Part shown: piece after piece, positions 53,232 to 61,621 of the stretch
Numbering within the stretch: position 1 is the stretch's first letter
Layout of the letters: each line of letters begins with the position of its first letter
Assembly (NCBI RefSeq): GCF_030817055.1
Contig: NZ_JAUSYV010000001.1
Location: forward strand, 2,938,001-3,002,000
Source of the DNA: Bacillus sp. V2I10
GTDB lineage: Bacteria; Bacillota; Bacilli; Bacillales; Bacillaceae
DNA: 64,000 nt
Reading direction: 5' to 3'
The notes under the pieces: generated by a model
What the model was told of the DNA's origin: nothing
The model's database searches: none
Seen by the model: the letters and a program-made list of their open reading frames with translations, nothing else
Position numbers and translations under genes: made by a program

Positions 53232-54146
53232 ATGATGGAGGTCTTCCATTCAGGAGAACGTGCTGTACATGACCTACTTAGTGTACAGAAGTTCGCGGAT
53301 TCTGTAGGTACAATGATTCAGCCAACCATATCAAAACAATTTGAATCTTTTTTAAATCAACAAACTGTATTAATGATTGGGTCCATGGATAGCACAGGGC
53401 GAGTGTGGAGTTCATTTTTGGCTGGTGATCCTGGTATCATACAAGTAATTGGGCCGGATATAGTCAGAATTAATGGTCGGATAAACGAGTTTGATCCTTT
53501 GTTTTCTAATATTCAACATAACAAAGAGGTTGGAATTCTTATAATCGATTTTGTCTCCAGGATTAGAATTCGAATTAACGGTGTTATTTTGCGTTATTCC
53601 CTAGATAGGCAGTTCGAAGTAAAAACTGAGCAAGTATACGGGAATTGTCCAAAATTTATCCAAGCTAGGAAGTTCACATATAATCCTGCTAAAGAAAATG
53701 TAAATAAGGTATCTTATCATCGAGATGTTTTAAATAAGAATCAACAAGATTGGATTCGCAATTCAGATACCTTCATTATTGCAAGTTCAAGCTCAGAAGG
53801 AAAAATGGATATTTCTCACAAAGGTGGAATGCCAGGTTTTGTCCATACTATTAGTGAAGACTTACTGTTGTTTCCAGATTATCCGGGCAATATGTTATTT
53901 AATACTTTAGGAAATATCGTGCAAAATCCTAATGTTGGACTGCTATTTTTTGATTTCGATACTGGAGATACGCTACAGCTTACCGGTGAGGCGCAAATTA
54001 TCTGGAAAATTAATGAAAATATTGTATCCAAATTCCCTGGTGCACAACGTTTAATACAAATTCAAGTGGCTGAAGTTCTACAAACCAATACTTCTAAATC
54101 TTATCAATGGGAATTTATGAAGTATTCGCCATTTAATCCAAAATAG
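53232..54146 (+). CDS. Pyridoxamine 5'-phosphate oxidase-family flavin protein
   Basis: A 304-aa protein with two split-barrel (FMN-binding) parts. The first is around TVLMIGSMDSTGRVWSSFLAGDPG with NKEVGILIIDF and the second around DTFIIASSSSEGKMDISHKGGMPGF, then NMLFNTLGNIVQNPNVGLLFFDF and LTGEAQIIW. This is the two-domain PPOX-like family of predicted FMN or heme-dependent oxidoreductases, of unknown substrate. It lies downstream of tetR without a palindrome directly before it. Confidence 0.85.
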   Translation: MMEVFHSGERAVHDLLSVQKFADSVGTMIQPTISKQFESFLNQQTVLMIGSMDSTGRVWSSFLAGDPGIIQVIGPDIVRINGRINEFDPLFSNIQHNKEVGILIIDFVSRIRIRINGVILRYSLDRQFEVKTEQVYGNCPKFIQARKFTYNPAKENVNKVSYHRDVLNKNQQDWIRNSDTFIIASSSSEGKMDISHKGGMPGFVHTISEDLLLFPDYPGNMLFNTLGNIVQNPNVGLLFFDFDTGDTLQLTGEAQIIWKINENIVSKFPGAQRLIQIQVAEVLQTNTSKSYQWEFMKYSPFNPK

Positions 54147-54151
54147 ATAAG

Positions 54152-54478
54152 GTGGGAATAGTTATAAATATTATTATTACAGAAGCTGCGGTAGATGAGC
54201 TTGAAAAGCTGGAAAATAAATTTCCTAACCATTTTAGATTTCTTCATTATGAAATGGGTGGATGTGGGCTTCCTTTGGATGGAGTTTTAAGGTTACAACT
54301 TATTAAGTTAAATGTAGGCTTTGAACAAGTTCAAACGAATTGGAAACTAATTTATTTAAATAAATCTTCTTTAGACTTCCTTGATGACAACTTAACAATT
54401 GATTATTCTGATGGATTCCAAATTAAAAGTTCCAACCAAACATATAGTCATAATTTACCTATAGAAATTGAAGAGTGA
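54152..54478 (+). CDS. A-type (HesB/IscA-like) Fe-S-related protein
   Basis: A 108-aa protein whose first part (IITEAAVDELEKL...FRFLHYEMGGCGLPLDGVLRL) resembles the HesB-like YqkB-type family. One Cys of GGCG is kept, but the typical C-terminal Cys pair is absent. The start is a GTG with a poor ribosome binding site, 5 bases after the flavin protein gene, so the two are probably co-transcribed. Whether it carries a cluster is doubtful. Confidence 0.7.
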   Translation: MGIVINIIITEAAVDELEKLENKFPNHFRFLHYEMGGCGLPLDGVLRLQLIKLNVGFEQVQTNWKLIYLNKSSLDFLDDNLTIDYSDGFQIKSSNQTYSHNLPIEIEE

Positions 54479-54571
54479 TTTATGTTCTTTGTGAGGATCA
54501 TAATGTCATGGTTGCACGAAAATTTCTGTATAATTAAGAAGTTATGTAATTAAAATTGATACAAAGAAAGG

Positions 54572-54755
54572 GTGCTTAAGATAGATAACTGCGACATTCT
54601 TTTAAAGGAAATTAATTCGATAAGAGAAAAGTTACTAATTATGAGTAATCAGGGCACTTACGGATTTCCAAATTGTAGAGAAAAGTCAGGAGCTTGATGT
54701 ACTAATATTCAAGTATCAAAAATTGTTACTACTGAAAAGATTAGTAAGTATTTAA
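54572..54755 (+). pseudogene. Spo0E-like phosphatase gene with a frameshift
   Basis: The first frame gives DILLKEINSIREKLLIMSNQG, the first helix of a Spo0E-like protein. A one-base shift near 54,650 gives LTDFQIVEKSQELDVLIFKYQK, with the family signature SQELDxLI, and a TAA at 54,753-54,755. Intact members dephosphorylate Spo0A-P and delay sporulation. The start (GTG at 54,572) is a guess. Confidence 0.7.
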
Positions 54756-54922
54756 GAGATAAAGTACATGCATTACTTATATGTTCTATAGATAATCAAC
54801 TTTATGTATGGCAAATAAAATGTGTAAGTAATAAAGAACTTCCTTTATTCCTCATCATTTACCAATAACTGCATACCTGCAGAAAAAGTCAATCAAAGAA
54901 GGAAAAGGAAAAAATAATATCC

Positions 54923-54951
54923 TTGAAATTATACAGACTTGTCTGTATAAT
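54923..54951 (+). promoter_or_regulatory. Promoter-operator P4 (TetR-type palindrome)
   Basis: TTGAAA (54,923-54,928), 17 bases, TATAAT (54,946-54,951), with perfect palindrome arms TTATACAGAC and GTCTGTATAA around TT at 54,929-54,950. It precedes the second DUF1348 pair by 70 bases. A short hairpin GGAGC...GCTCC follows in the leader. Confidence 0.9.
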
Positions 54952-55021
54952 AAAAGTCAAGGAGCACGAAAAGTTGCTCCAAAATCTTATAAATAACAAC
55001 AAATGAAAGGAAGAATGAAAC

Positions 55022-55435
55022 ATGAGTAAAGACATTCGCCCACCATTCACACTTGAAACTGCATTGGCAAAAGTGAAATTCGCAGAAGACGCTTGGAACT
55101 CACGTGATCCAGAACGTGTATCCATGGGATACTCCGTTGATTCCAACTGGCGCAACCGTAGTGAATTCTTCACAGGTCGAGAAGCAATCAAAACATTCTT
55201 AACGAACAAGTGGAAACGAGAACTTGACTATAAATTGAAGAAAGAACTATGGTGCTATACTGATAACCGAATTGCAGTGCGCTTTGAGTATGAATACCGT
55301 GATGCAAATACCGGTCAGTGGATGAGATGCCACGGAAATGAATATTGGGAGTTTGGGGAAGATGGTCTGATGAAGAGACGTGATATGGCCGGAAACGACT
55401 ATCCAATTGATGAAGCAGACCGGAAATTCAAATAA
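55022..55435 (+). CDS. DUF1348 (NTF2-like) protein, copy 3
   Basis: A 137-aa paralog starting MSKDIRPPFTLETALAKV. It keeps every family motif (NWRNRSEFFTGREAI, RFEYEYRDANTGQWMRCHGNEYWEF). GAAAGGAAG precedes the ATG. Its DNA is less AT-rich than copies 1 and 2 (CACCATTCACACTTG), so codon use differs within the set. Confidence 0.92.
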   Translation: MSKDIRPPFTLETALAKVKFAEDAWNSRDPERVSMGYSVDSNWRNRSEFFTGREAIKTFLTNKWKRELDYKLKKELWCYTDNRIAVRFEYEYRDANTGQWMRCHGNEYWEFGEDGLMKRRDMAGNDYPIDEADRKFK

Positions 55436-55505
55436 TTTTTGAAAACACCGATACTTCTAAGATTCGCTTAGTATTCAATATTAAAATCGAAAAGGATGAT
55501 GAAAC

Positions 55506-55919
55506 ATGAGTAAAGATATTCGCCCACCATTCACACTTGAAACTGCATTGGCGAAAGTAAAATTCGCAGAAGACGCTTGGAACTCACGTGATCCAGAACG
55601 TGTATCTTTAGGATATTCCGTTGATTCTAACTGGCGCAACCGTACTGAATTCTTCACAGGTCGTGAAGCAATTAAAACATTTTTGACTAAGAAGTGGGAG
55701 AGAGAGCTCGATTACAAATTGAAGAAAGAGCTATGGTGCTTTACTGGCAACCGAATTGCGGTTCGTTTTGAATATGAATACCGCGATGCTGAAACGGGTC
55801 AATGGATGAGATGTCACGGGAATGAACTTTGGGAATTCGGTGAAGACGGTTTGATGAAGAGACGTGATATGAGTGGAAACGATTACCCAATTAATGAAAT
55901 TGATCGTCGTTACAAATAA
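55506..55919 (+). CDS. DUF1348 (NTF2-like) protein, copy 4
   Basis: A 137-aa paralog closest to copy 3, with an almost identical first 60 codons. It differs late (CFTGNRIAVRF, DAETGQWMRCHGNELWEF). AAAGGATGATG precedes the ATG. It is probably co-transcribed with copy 3 from P4. Confidence 0.92.
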   Translation: MSKDIRPPFTLETALAKVKFAEDAWNSRDPERVSLGYSVDSNWRNRTEFFTGREAIKTFLTKKWERELDYKLKKELWCFTGNRIAVRFEYEYRDAETGQWMRCHGNELWEFGEDGLMKRRDMSGNDYPINEIDRRYK

Positions 55920-56171
55920 ACTGTTACTTAGTTGAGGTGTTCCAGGTTTATTCAACAAGTAAGCTTAAGTTTAGAGCAACATCACAAAAGAAATTTCGGA
56001 CATGATTTGAATGAACAATGAAAGAGTTATTATCAAAACTCAAATATAAATTTTATTATCAGTAACACTATGCCAAATAAAAGAAGTGCCAAGTATGTAG
56101 ATAGAGTATGTTGTTTTGTCTTGCATATGTATTTTAACGTTATCAGTAACTTGTAAGGAGGTCCGAAATTA

Positions 56172-56651
56172 ATGAGTGATTTTATCTTAGATCAATTAGG
56201 AGTTATTCGCCGTCAGACAATTAATTATGTAAAAGACATAAGTGATTCTGCTGCAGAAATCATTCCAGCAGGATTAAGAAACAATATCAAATGGAATTTA
56301 GGCCATTTATATGTTGTTCAAGAGAGATTTGCTTTCCAACTTACTGGAAAAGAAACTAAATTCCCTGCTAATATTAACAAGTTATTTGATCCAGGAACGA
56401 AACCTTCTGATTGGGATATGAAGCCTCCAACGATGTCTCAATTGAATGATTTGTTAACGGAACAAATTGAAAGGATTGAATCAGCACTTTCAAACAAATT
56501 GAAAGAAGAAATCAATCCTCACTATAAGTCGGCTTCTACAGGAATTACCTTTACAACAGTAGAACAATTACTGAGCTTTTCTATTTACCATGAAGCATTG
56601 CACTTTGCGACGATTAAAAATATTAAGAGAATAATTAACAGTAAAGATTAA
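56172..56651 (+). CDS. DinB-family protein
   Basis: A 159-aa four-helix-bundle protein of the DinB/YfiT-like superfamily. The putative metal ligands are His in KWNLGHLYVVQE and the HEALH pair in YHEALHFATI. Members are often thiol-dependent transferases or have no known substrate. AAGGAGG precedes the ATG. No palindrome lies directly upstream, and the 297 bases after it hold no gene I can support. Confidence 0.87.
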   Translation: MSDFILDQLGVIRRQTINYVKDISDSAAEIIPAGLRNNIKWNLGHLYVVQERFAFQLTGKETKFPANINKLFDPGTKPSDWDMKPPTMSQLNDLLTEQIERIESALSNKLKEEINPHYKSASTGITFTTVEQLLSFSIYHEALHFATIKNIKRIINSKD

Positions 56652-56948
56652 TTTGTTTTTGATTAGAATGTGAAATAAAAAGAAGAACTATAACCGGCAA
56701 GTAATTATAAAACAAACTATATTATTGTTATAAACAAAACACCGTTCCGATGTGGAGTTAACCACAGAGATGGGACATGAAAAAATACCCCTTTGATTCA
56801 CATACCCAAAGTATGAAACAAGTGGAGGATTAGACTTAAATTATCCTCGCTAAACAACTTGTCTAGATCTTATTCTTAGTTATAGCACAGAGGAAGAGGG
56901 GAAGGTAAAACATTTTACTAAACTAGTGTATAAAAGGAGGTTTTATAA

Positions 56949-57533
56949 GTGCTATTACATGATATTCTTGAACACAATGATCAATTTGTAAACGATGCAG
57001 AGTACGAGCAATATGAGGCGACAAAATATCCGAAAAAACGAATGGTTGTCGTGTCATGTATGGACGCGCGATTGGTTGAGCTTTTACCCAAAGCGTTAGA
57101 TTTACACAATGGTGATGCCAAAATTATCAAAAATGCAGGCGGAATTATCTCTCATCCGTTTGGAAGTATTATGCGCAGTATTGTTACTGCTGTATACGAA
57201 TTGAATGCTGATGAAATCTTTATTATTGGCCATCATGGATGTGGGATGAGCCAAACTAATCCAAAAGGGACACTGCAAAAAGCTAAAGAACGGGGCGTAG
57301 CAACACAAGACGTTCTCAATACCCTTGAATATGCTGGAATTGATTTAGAAAAATGGTTGTTCGGTTTTGACAATGTCGTTGATTCGATTAAAAACAATAT
57401 TGAGTTGGTACGCAACCACCCGTTAATTCCTAAAGATGTTCCTGTACATGGTCTAGCTATCGCACCAGACACAGGTAAATTAGACCTAATTATAGATGGT
57501 TATAAAGAAATATCTACAACTGAAAATAAATAA
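56949..57533 (+). CDS. Beta-class carbonic anhydrase
   Basis: Interconverts CO2 and bicarbonate. The 194-aa protein has the zinc and catalytic residues in VVSCMDARLVELL (Cys, Asp, Arg) and GHHGCGM (His, Cys). The start is GTG with AAAAGGAGG 8 bases upstream. It is followed 33 bases later by cyanase. Cyanase consumes bicarbonate, so the pair forms a cyanate-degrading unit, as cynT-cynS do in E. coli. Confidence 0.92.
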   Translation: MLLHDILEHNDQFVNDAEYEQYEATKYPKKRMVVVSCMDARLVELLPKALDLHNGDAKIIKNAGGIISHPFGSIMRSIVTAVYELNADEIFIIGHHGCGMSQTNPKGTLQKAKERGVATQDVLNTLEYAGIDLEKWLFGFDNVVDSIKNNIELVRNHPLIPKDVPVHGLAIAPDTGKLDLIIDGYKEISTTENK

Positions 57534-57566
57534 ATTTATGTTAAATAGATGAAAGGAAGATTATAC

Positions 57567-58010
57567 ATGAACAGACAAGAAGCAACTCAAAAAATTATTG
57601 AGGCAAAAGTAGCAAAAGGATTAACTTGGTTTGACATTGCAGCTGTTACAGAGAACTCTGAAAGCTGGGTTGTTACAGCATTATTAGGACAAGCTACTAT
57701 GTCTCGTACAGAAGCAGAAAAGGTAGGAAAGCTTTTGGAACTTGATCAAGAAGTTGTTGAGGCACTAACTCAAATCCCTCATAGAGGAACAGTGATGCAA
57801 ATGCCTCCTACAGATCCTTTATTATATCGCTTTTATGAAGCACTATTAGTTTATGGACCTACACTTAAAGAACTTATTCACGAAAAATTTGGTGAAGGGA
57901 TCATGAGTGCAATTGATTTCGAACTAGATATTCAGAAGAAAGCAGATTCAAAAGGTGATCGTGTAGTAATCACATTTAATGGAAAATTCTTACCTTATAG
58001 AAAATGGTAA
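57567..58010 (+). CDS. cynS: Cyanate hydratase (cyanase)
   Basis: Converts cyanate and bicarbonate to carbamate and CO2, releasing ammonia. The 147-aa protein has the N-terminal helical domain (KGLTWFDIAAVTENSESWVVTALLGQ) and the catalytic domain. The Arg and Glu of LLYRFYEALLVYG and the Ser of GIMSAIDFELD match the active site of the E. coli enzyme. I use the ATG at 57,567 with AAAGGAAG upstream. No transporter (cynX) is present. Confidence 0.94.
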   Translation: MNRQEATQKIIEAKVAKGLTWFDIAAVTENSESWVVTALLGQATMSRTEAEKVGKLLELDQEVVEALTQIPHRGTVMQMPPTDPLLYRFYEALLVYGPTLKELIHEKFGEGIMSAIDFELDIQKKADSKGDRVVITFNGKFLPYRKW

Positions 58011-58909
58011 TGATTTTTGCGTGATGAATAATCTTAAAACAAGGATGAGGCAGTTACGTGTCTGTAAAACAATTGTTGATTTAATTCATCGGCAATAACG
58101 ATGTCCTTTAGCAGCCTATAATTAAACAGACCCGTCTGTCTATTATAAGACAGTAAAATAATAAAAACACAAGGAGTAAGGGATGCACTGTTCACCCATA
58201 AGCAATTAGCTATTGATTTTCCTGAGCATTTTTGAAGCGTTTATCCGAAATGCAAGAATCTATTTATAAAATAATTTGATTAGAAGTTGACGACTTCAGA
58301 CGTACAAAGCTATTAAAAGCGAATTAGAAAAAATTATCCCCTGAACTAAAATGTACGTCTAAAGTTAGAGTTCAGGTCCTAAGGTTTATCTCCGAACCGA
58401 AAGTCATAATTTCCTAAGGAGCAAATGCTATGCTAAATTAAGGAGAAAATAGCTCAAGGGTTTCAATACGCGCGCTCCATACTCCTTAATTGAACAATAT
58501 GAAGAAGTAATAGTTAATCGATATATTTGTCTCTCTCACCCATTTCAAGTGAAACATCAGTAATTTTTGCCTAATCTTAACAAGATATGAAGTACATTCT
58601 CATGAATCATATATCCTTTCTAGTAGTGTAAAGATCCCATTTTTCATATGTGGTATTACTCTATACTTAGAGGGGATTTTCTTTTGTTAACATTGATAAA
58701 ACAAAAGTGATGATCAGATAATGGAAAAGATTCGCGTAGAAAAGATTGCATTATATAAGCGCTTCTCTCTAAAGGCAATGCGGTTTTTACGTATACAAAA
58801 GCATAGTGAGGTAGCACATAGTTCATACTTTCTCATAGAAGAGACTGTGGTATAAATTTGTTTGTCAAAATAGAGAATATGTTTATTACAAACAAAAAGA
58901 AGAACTAAT
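58011..58909. other. Gene-poor stretch with operator 5 and small decayed frames
   Basis: It holds operator copy 5 (58,122-58,143). After that copy come AAGGAG and an ATG encoding only MHCSPISN and a stop. A 44-codon frame at 58,721-58,855 (MEKIRVEKIALYKRFSLKAM...) has no ribosome binding site that I trust. Several long hairpins occur. It looks like decayed genes, with no intact one. Confidence 0.5.
58122..58143. promoter_or_regulatory. Operator copy 5, core conserved
   Basis: The core ACAGAC-CC-GTCTGT is perfect, but the outer bases differ (TTAA at the left, CTAT at the right) and neither TTGAAA nor TATAAT sits at promoter spacing. A TATTAT box at 58,141-58,146 may be a changed -10. The site probably still binds the repressor weakly. 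Confidence 0.65.
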
Positions 58910-58960
58910 ATGAGTAAAGATATTTAGTCACCCTTTTGCATGTAAATCAGCGTTAGCGAG
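58910..58960 (+). pseudogene. Relic of a fifth DUF1348 copy
   Basis: ATGAGTAAAGATATT is identical to the start of the intact copies, and CCTTTTGCA...AAATCAGCGTTAGC aligns with the codons for PFTLETALA, but TAG and TAA stops interrupt it at codons 6 and 12. Similarity fades after about 50 bases. The upstream AAAGAAGAAC resembles the ribosome binding site of copy 1. Confidence 0.7.
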
Positions 58961-59165
58961 AGCAAGCAAAGCTTGCTGAGATGATCTTATAAGAAGATAG
59001 GGCAACTATCTAATCGCTAAGTATGGGCTTAAGGAGAATAGTTCTTTAAACAAGAGCGATTCAAAATTATAGAAACACCATTTAGAAAGATAAGTGATAT
59101 CGCGATAGTCTTAGGTTGATTATAAATGGAAAATTTTTACAAAACACAAGAAATGGAGGAGCCAC

Positions 59166-60752
59166 ATGAAAGCAAGTGATCTTATGGTACGTTGCCTGGA
59201 AGCCGAGGGAGTCGAGTACATTTTTGGTATCCCTGGTGAAGAAAATATTGATTTTATGGACTCATTAACGCGATCATCAATTCAATTTGTGCTCGCACGG
59301 CACGAACAAGGTGCAGCCTTCATGGCAGATATGTACGGACGGTTAACAGGCAAGCCAGGGGTGTGTCTGGCAACCTTAGGGCCAGGTGCAACAAATTTGA
59401 TCACCGGTGTGGCTAATGCACATCTTGATCGATCTCCGTTGATTGCTATTACCGGTCAGGCTGATCTCACACGACTACACAAAGAATCTCATCAGCATAT
59501 AGATACGATTCAATTATTTAAAGGTATTACAAAATATAATCAACAGATTTTGTCCGCGTATACGATTCCAGAAATCATACGTAAGGCGTTTGATCTCGCT
59601 ACGAATGAAAGCCCTGGTGCTGTTCATATACAGTTGCCTGTAGACGTTGCTCGGCATGAGGTAATTAGCTCTCCGCTTCTAATTGGCAAGCAAGCTAAAA
59701 TCAAGCCGGATAGCTCGTCACTACAAGCAGCGGCAAAGCTCATAATGGAGGCAAAGAGACCAATCGTTCTAGCAGGAAACGGTGTAATTCGTAATCGTGC
59801 GTGGGAAGAAGTTCGGAAGCTGGTGGAAAAAGCAAATCTACCTATGGTCAACTCCTTTATGGCCAAAGGCATCCTGCCATTCGACCATCCTCGAAATTTG
59901 TTTACTATCGGTGGGAAGCCTAATACTGATACTCTCCGCCCTTTAATTGAAGCTGATTTAGTGATTGCTATTGGATTTGATTTGGTTGAATATGATCCGG
60001 TGTTGTGGAATAAGGAGCAGTCCCGTAAAGTGCTAAACATTCACACAATTCAAGCGGAAACTGATGCCCATTTTCCGGTTGAGTTAGATCTTGTAGGGGA
60101 TTTACAAGATACACTCAAGGCATTATTAGAATTAGTGGATCAACGGCCTGAACCTATAGGATATAATCAAATACGTGCAAGTAGGGTGGAAGAACTACAG
60201 ACTATCCCTTCTTCAGAACAGGAATTGCCGCGTAAGGTGATGTGGACTTTAAGTGAGAAATTATCAAAGGATAGTATCGTAATTTCTGATGTTGGCCTGC
60301 ACAAGGTCTGGGTATCTCGTTGGTATCAACCAAAAGCGCCAGGTCAAACGATTATCTACAATGGGTTGGCCTCAATGGGAGCATCGCTACCGGGCGCTCT
60401 AGCAAGTCGCTTGGCCAAACCAAATTCTCCAGTCATCGTCGTATCGGGTGATGGAGGGTTTCTGATGAATTCTCAAGAACTTGAGACTGCAAAGCGTCTT
60501 GGCCTAGCCTTTACCATTATTATCTTTAATAATCAGAGTTACGGTTTAATTGAAAAACACCAGCGTGCCGCCAATTTGGCAGTTACTCAGATCGCTTTCA
60601 CCAACCCGGATTTTAATCTCTTTGCTCAAAGCTTTGGGATTGCCTATAGATGTGCAAAAAATGCTGAAGAATTTTCTCAAGTACTGACGGAAGCGCTGGA
60701 AAGTGGAGAATTAAATTTGTTAGAGGTTGTATTGATGGGAGAAGAAGTGTGA
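59166..60752 (+). CDS. AlsS-like thiamine-diphosphate enzyme (acetolactate synthase large-subunit family)
   Basis: A 528-aa ThDP enzyme. The N-terminal catalytic Glu lies in FGIPGEENIDF and the domain continues with GVCLATLGPGATNLITGVANAHLDRSP. The C-terminal Mg-ThDP motif runs from VVSGDGGFLMNSQELETA to IIFNNQSYGLI. Length and motifs fit the AlsS/IlvB group without an associated IlvN, so it may be catabolic or act on another 2-oxo acid. GGAGG precedes the ATG. A C-terminal relic of a close relative lies at 49,080-49,381. Confidence 0.9.
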   Translation: MKASDLMVRCLEAEGVEYIFGIPGEENIDFMDSLTRSSIQFVLARHEQGAAFMADMYGRLTGKPGVCLATLGPGATNLITGVANAHLDRSPLIAITGQADLTRLHKESHQHIDTIQLFKGITKYNQQILSAYTIPEIIRKAFDLATNESPGAVHIQLPVDVARHEVISSPLLIGKQAKIKPDSSSLQAAAKLIMEAKRPIVLAGNGVIRNRAWEEVRKLVEKANLPMVNSFMAKGILPFDHPRNLFTIGGKPNTDTLRPLIEADLVIAIGFDLVEYDPVLWNKEQSRKVLNIHTIQAETDAHFPVELDLVGDLQDTLKALLELVDQRPEPIGYNQIRASRVEELQTIPSSEQELPRKVMWTLSEKLSKDSIVISDVGLHKVWVSRWYQPKAPGQTIIYNGLASMGASLPGALASRLAKPNSPVIVVSGDGGFLMNSQELETAKRLGLAFTIIIFNNQSYGLIEKHQRAANLAVTQIAFTNPDFNLFAQSFGIAYRCAKNAEEFSQVLTEALESGELNLLEVVLMGEEV

Positions 60753-61119
60753 AGAGCATATTACTGCGGATTATAGGCCCTAATAGGATAAAACTGTATT
60801 AAATATCTGCGTGACTTATCGGTTTCATCGATAACGAGATCATTCATGAATAGAAAAGGACTTGTAAGATATCTCATATAGAACAGAAATTCTAAAGATA
60901 GATATTCTCTATACTGAAGACGCCTTTATAGGTGTCTTTTTTATTTGCCGCTATTCGTTACCTAATTGAAGAAAATAAGACACACGAAGGGTTTTTCCCA
61001 TTTAAAATAGTTCAGTTTTTCTCAACATGCAAGATATTCATACTAAACTGTTTTTAGAAACAAATTACTTTTGAGGTGATCATGATAGAAGCCGATCAGA
61101 TTAAAAAACGGGTTAATAT
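60753..61119. other. Intergenic stretch between the ThDP gene and the right repeat
   Basis: It contains one terminator and, at 61,073-61,119, GAGGTGATC then ATGATAGAAGCCGATCAG, a ribosome binding site and 13 codons of an unknown gene (MIEADQIKKRVNM) that is cut where the inverted repeat begins. Nothing else is recognisable. Confidence 0.5.
60917..60943 (+). terminator. Terminator of the ThDP enzyme gene
   Basis: AAGACGCC pairs with GGTGTCTT (one G-T pair) around TTTATA and is followed by TTTT. Confidence 0.8.
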
Positions 61120-61122
61120 GAG

Positions 61123-61413
61123 GCCCTTGCGAATATGGGATACCTAGATTCTAGAAAGCATACAAGCAATAACTTAGAGTATATTAAAATGGTTTGTCCT
61201 AATTATAAAGGAGAAAAATTTTATGAGATGGGACCTGCGGTATCTGGTGAGAATTTGGTTACTGCATCAGGAGTAGCTCCTCTGGAATTTGCGATGGAAG
61301 TACTGAAAAAATTAGATGTATTTGCACCAGATACATTACATTCATGGTATAACCTAAATAAGACTCACAAACCTGAATACTTCTTCCAGTTAATGAATTC
61401 AATAAATAGATGA
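61123..61413 (+). pseudogene. 5'-truncated second copy of the DJ-1/PfpI gene
   Basis: The remaining frame (GYLDSRKHTSNNLEYIKMVCPNYKGEKFYEM...) is nearly identical to the last 97 residues of the DJ-1 protein at 33,135-33,767 but lacks the nucleophile Cys and everything before it. It is joined at 61,120 to 13 codons of another gene. It has no proper start and should be inactive. Confidence 0.88.
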
Positions 61414-61583
61414 GCTAAAAAAATCAACTTAGCAGATTTATATTAGTTTAAATAATTACCATGCTTTAGACAATGTCAAAGCATGGTTTTTGAATATAAC
61501 TTAAAAATGCTTATGGAGTAATGAAAAAGCCCAATTTCTCTATTAATTAACGGTGAAGTTGGGCTTTTTAGTATTGAAAATTC

Positions 61584-61621
61584 CTTAACGTTGTAAATCC
61601 GCATTTTCCTGACGGTACCCC
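61584..61621 (-). repeat. Right 38-bp Tn3-family inverted repeat
   Basis: On the minus strand it reads GGGGTACCGTCAGG... ending ...ACGTTAAG, the same as the left IR. It lies inside the broken HesB-like gene. Confidence 0.92.

Larger units (their letters stand above)
32955..61621. mobile_element. Tn3-family mosaic island, 28.7 kb
   Basis: The outer boundaries are 38-bp inverted repeats that begin GGGGTACC and end ACGTTAAG, typical of the Tn3 family. Between them lie tnpR, a res region, a truncated tnpA, a third internal IR, a second broken resolvase, two IS3-family elements and about 20 cargo genes. The two outer IRs are identical in the bases I compared. The 5-bp flanks (TAGAT on the left, TTTTA on the right) do not match and the right flank is a cut gene, so the ends may come from different insertions or a rearrangement. 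The cargo looks more AT-rich than the host regions by eye. Confidence 0.8.
61120..61621. repeat. Right copy of the large inverted repeat (partner 32,955-33,428)
   Basis: About 502 bases match the left end in inverted orientation: the 38-bp IR, both hairpins and the last third of the DJ-1 gene. It carries about 28 extra bases (ACTCCATAAGCATTTTTAAG region, minus strand) relative to the left copy. Confidence 0.9.

Noticed and set aside
58220..58420. Possible CRISPR or small-RNA cluster because of repeated hairpins and GACGTAC motifs
   Set aside because: There are no regularly spaced repeats; only two imperfect short inverted motifs occur.
58721..58855. 44-codon frame MEKIRVEKIALYK...
   Set aside because: No convincing ribosome binding site, no known family and surrounded by decayed DNA; too weak to call as a gene.
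61476..61620. C-terminal half of the frame that begins at 61,757 as genuine protein
   Set aside because: These codons are the transposon IR and adjoining repeat read through by chance; the same DNA at the left end is non-coding.
32955..61621. Simple Tn3 transposon with 5-bp target duplication
   Set aside because: The flanks TAGAT and TTTTA do not match and the cut HesB-like gene has no second half at the left junction, so a simple single insertion is not supported.
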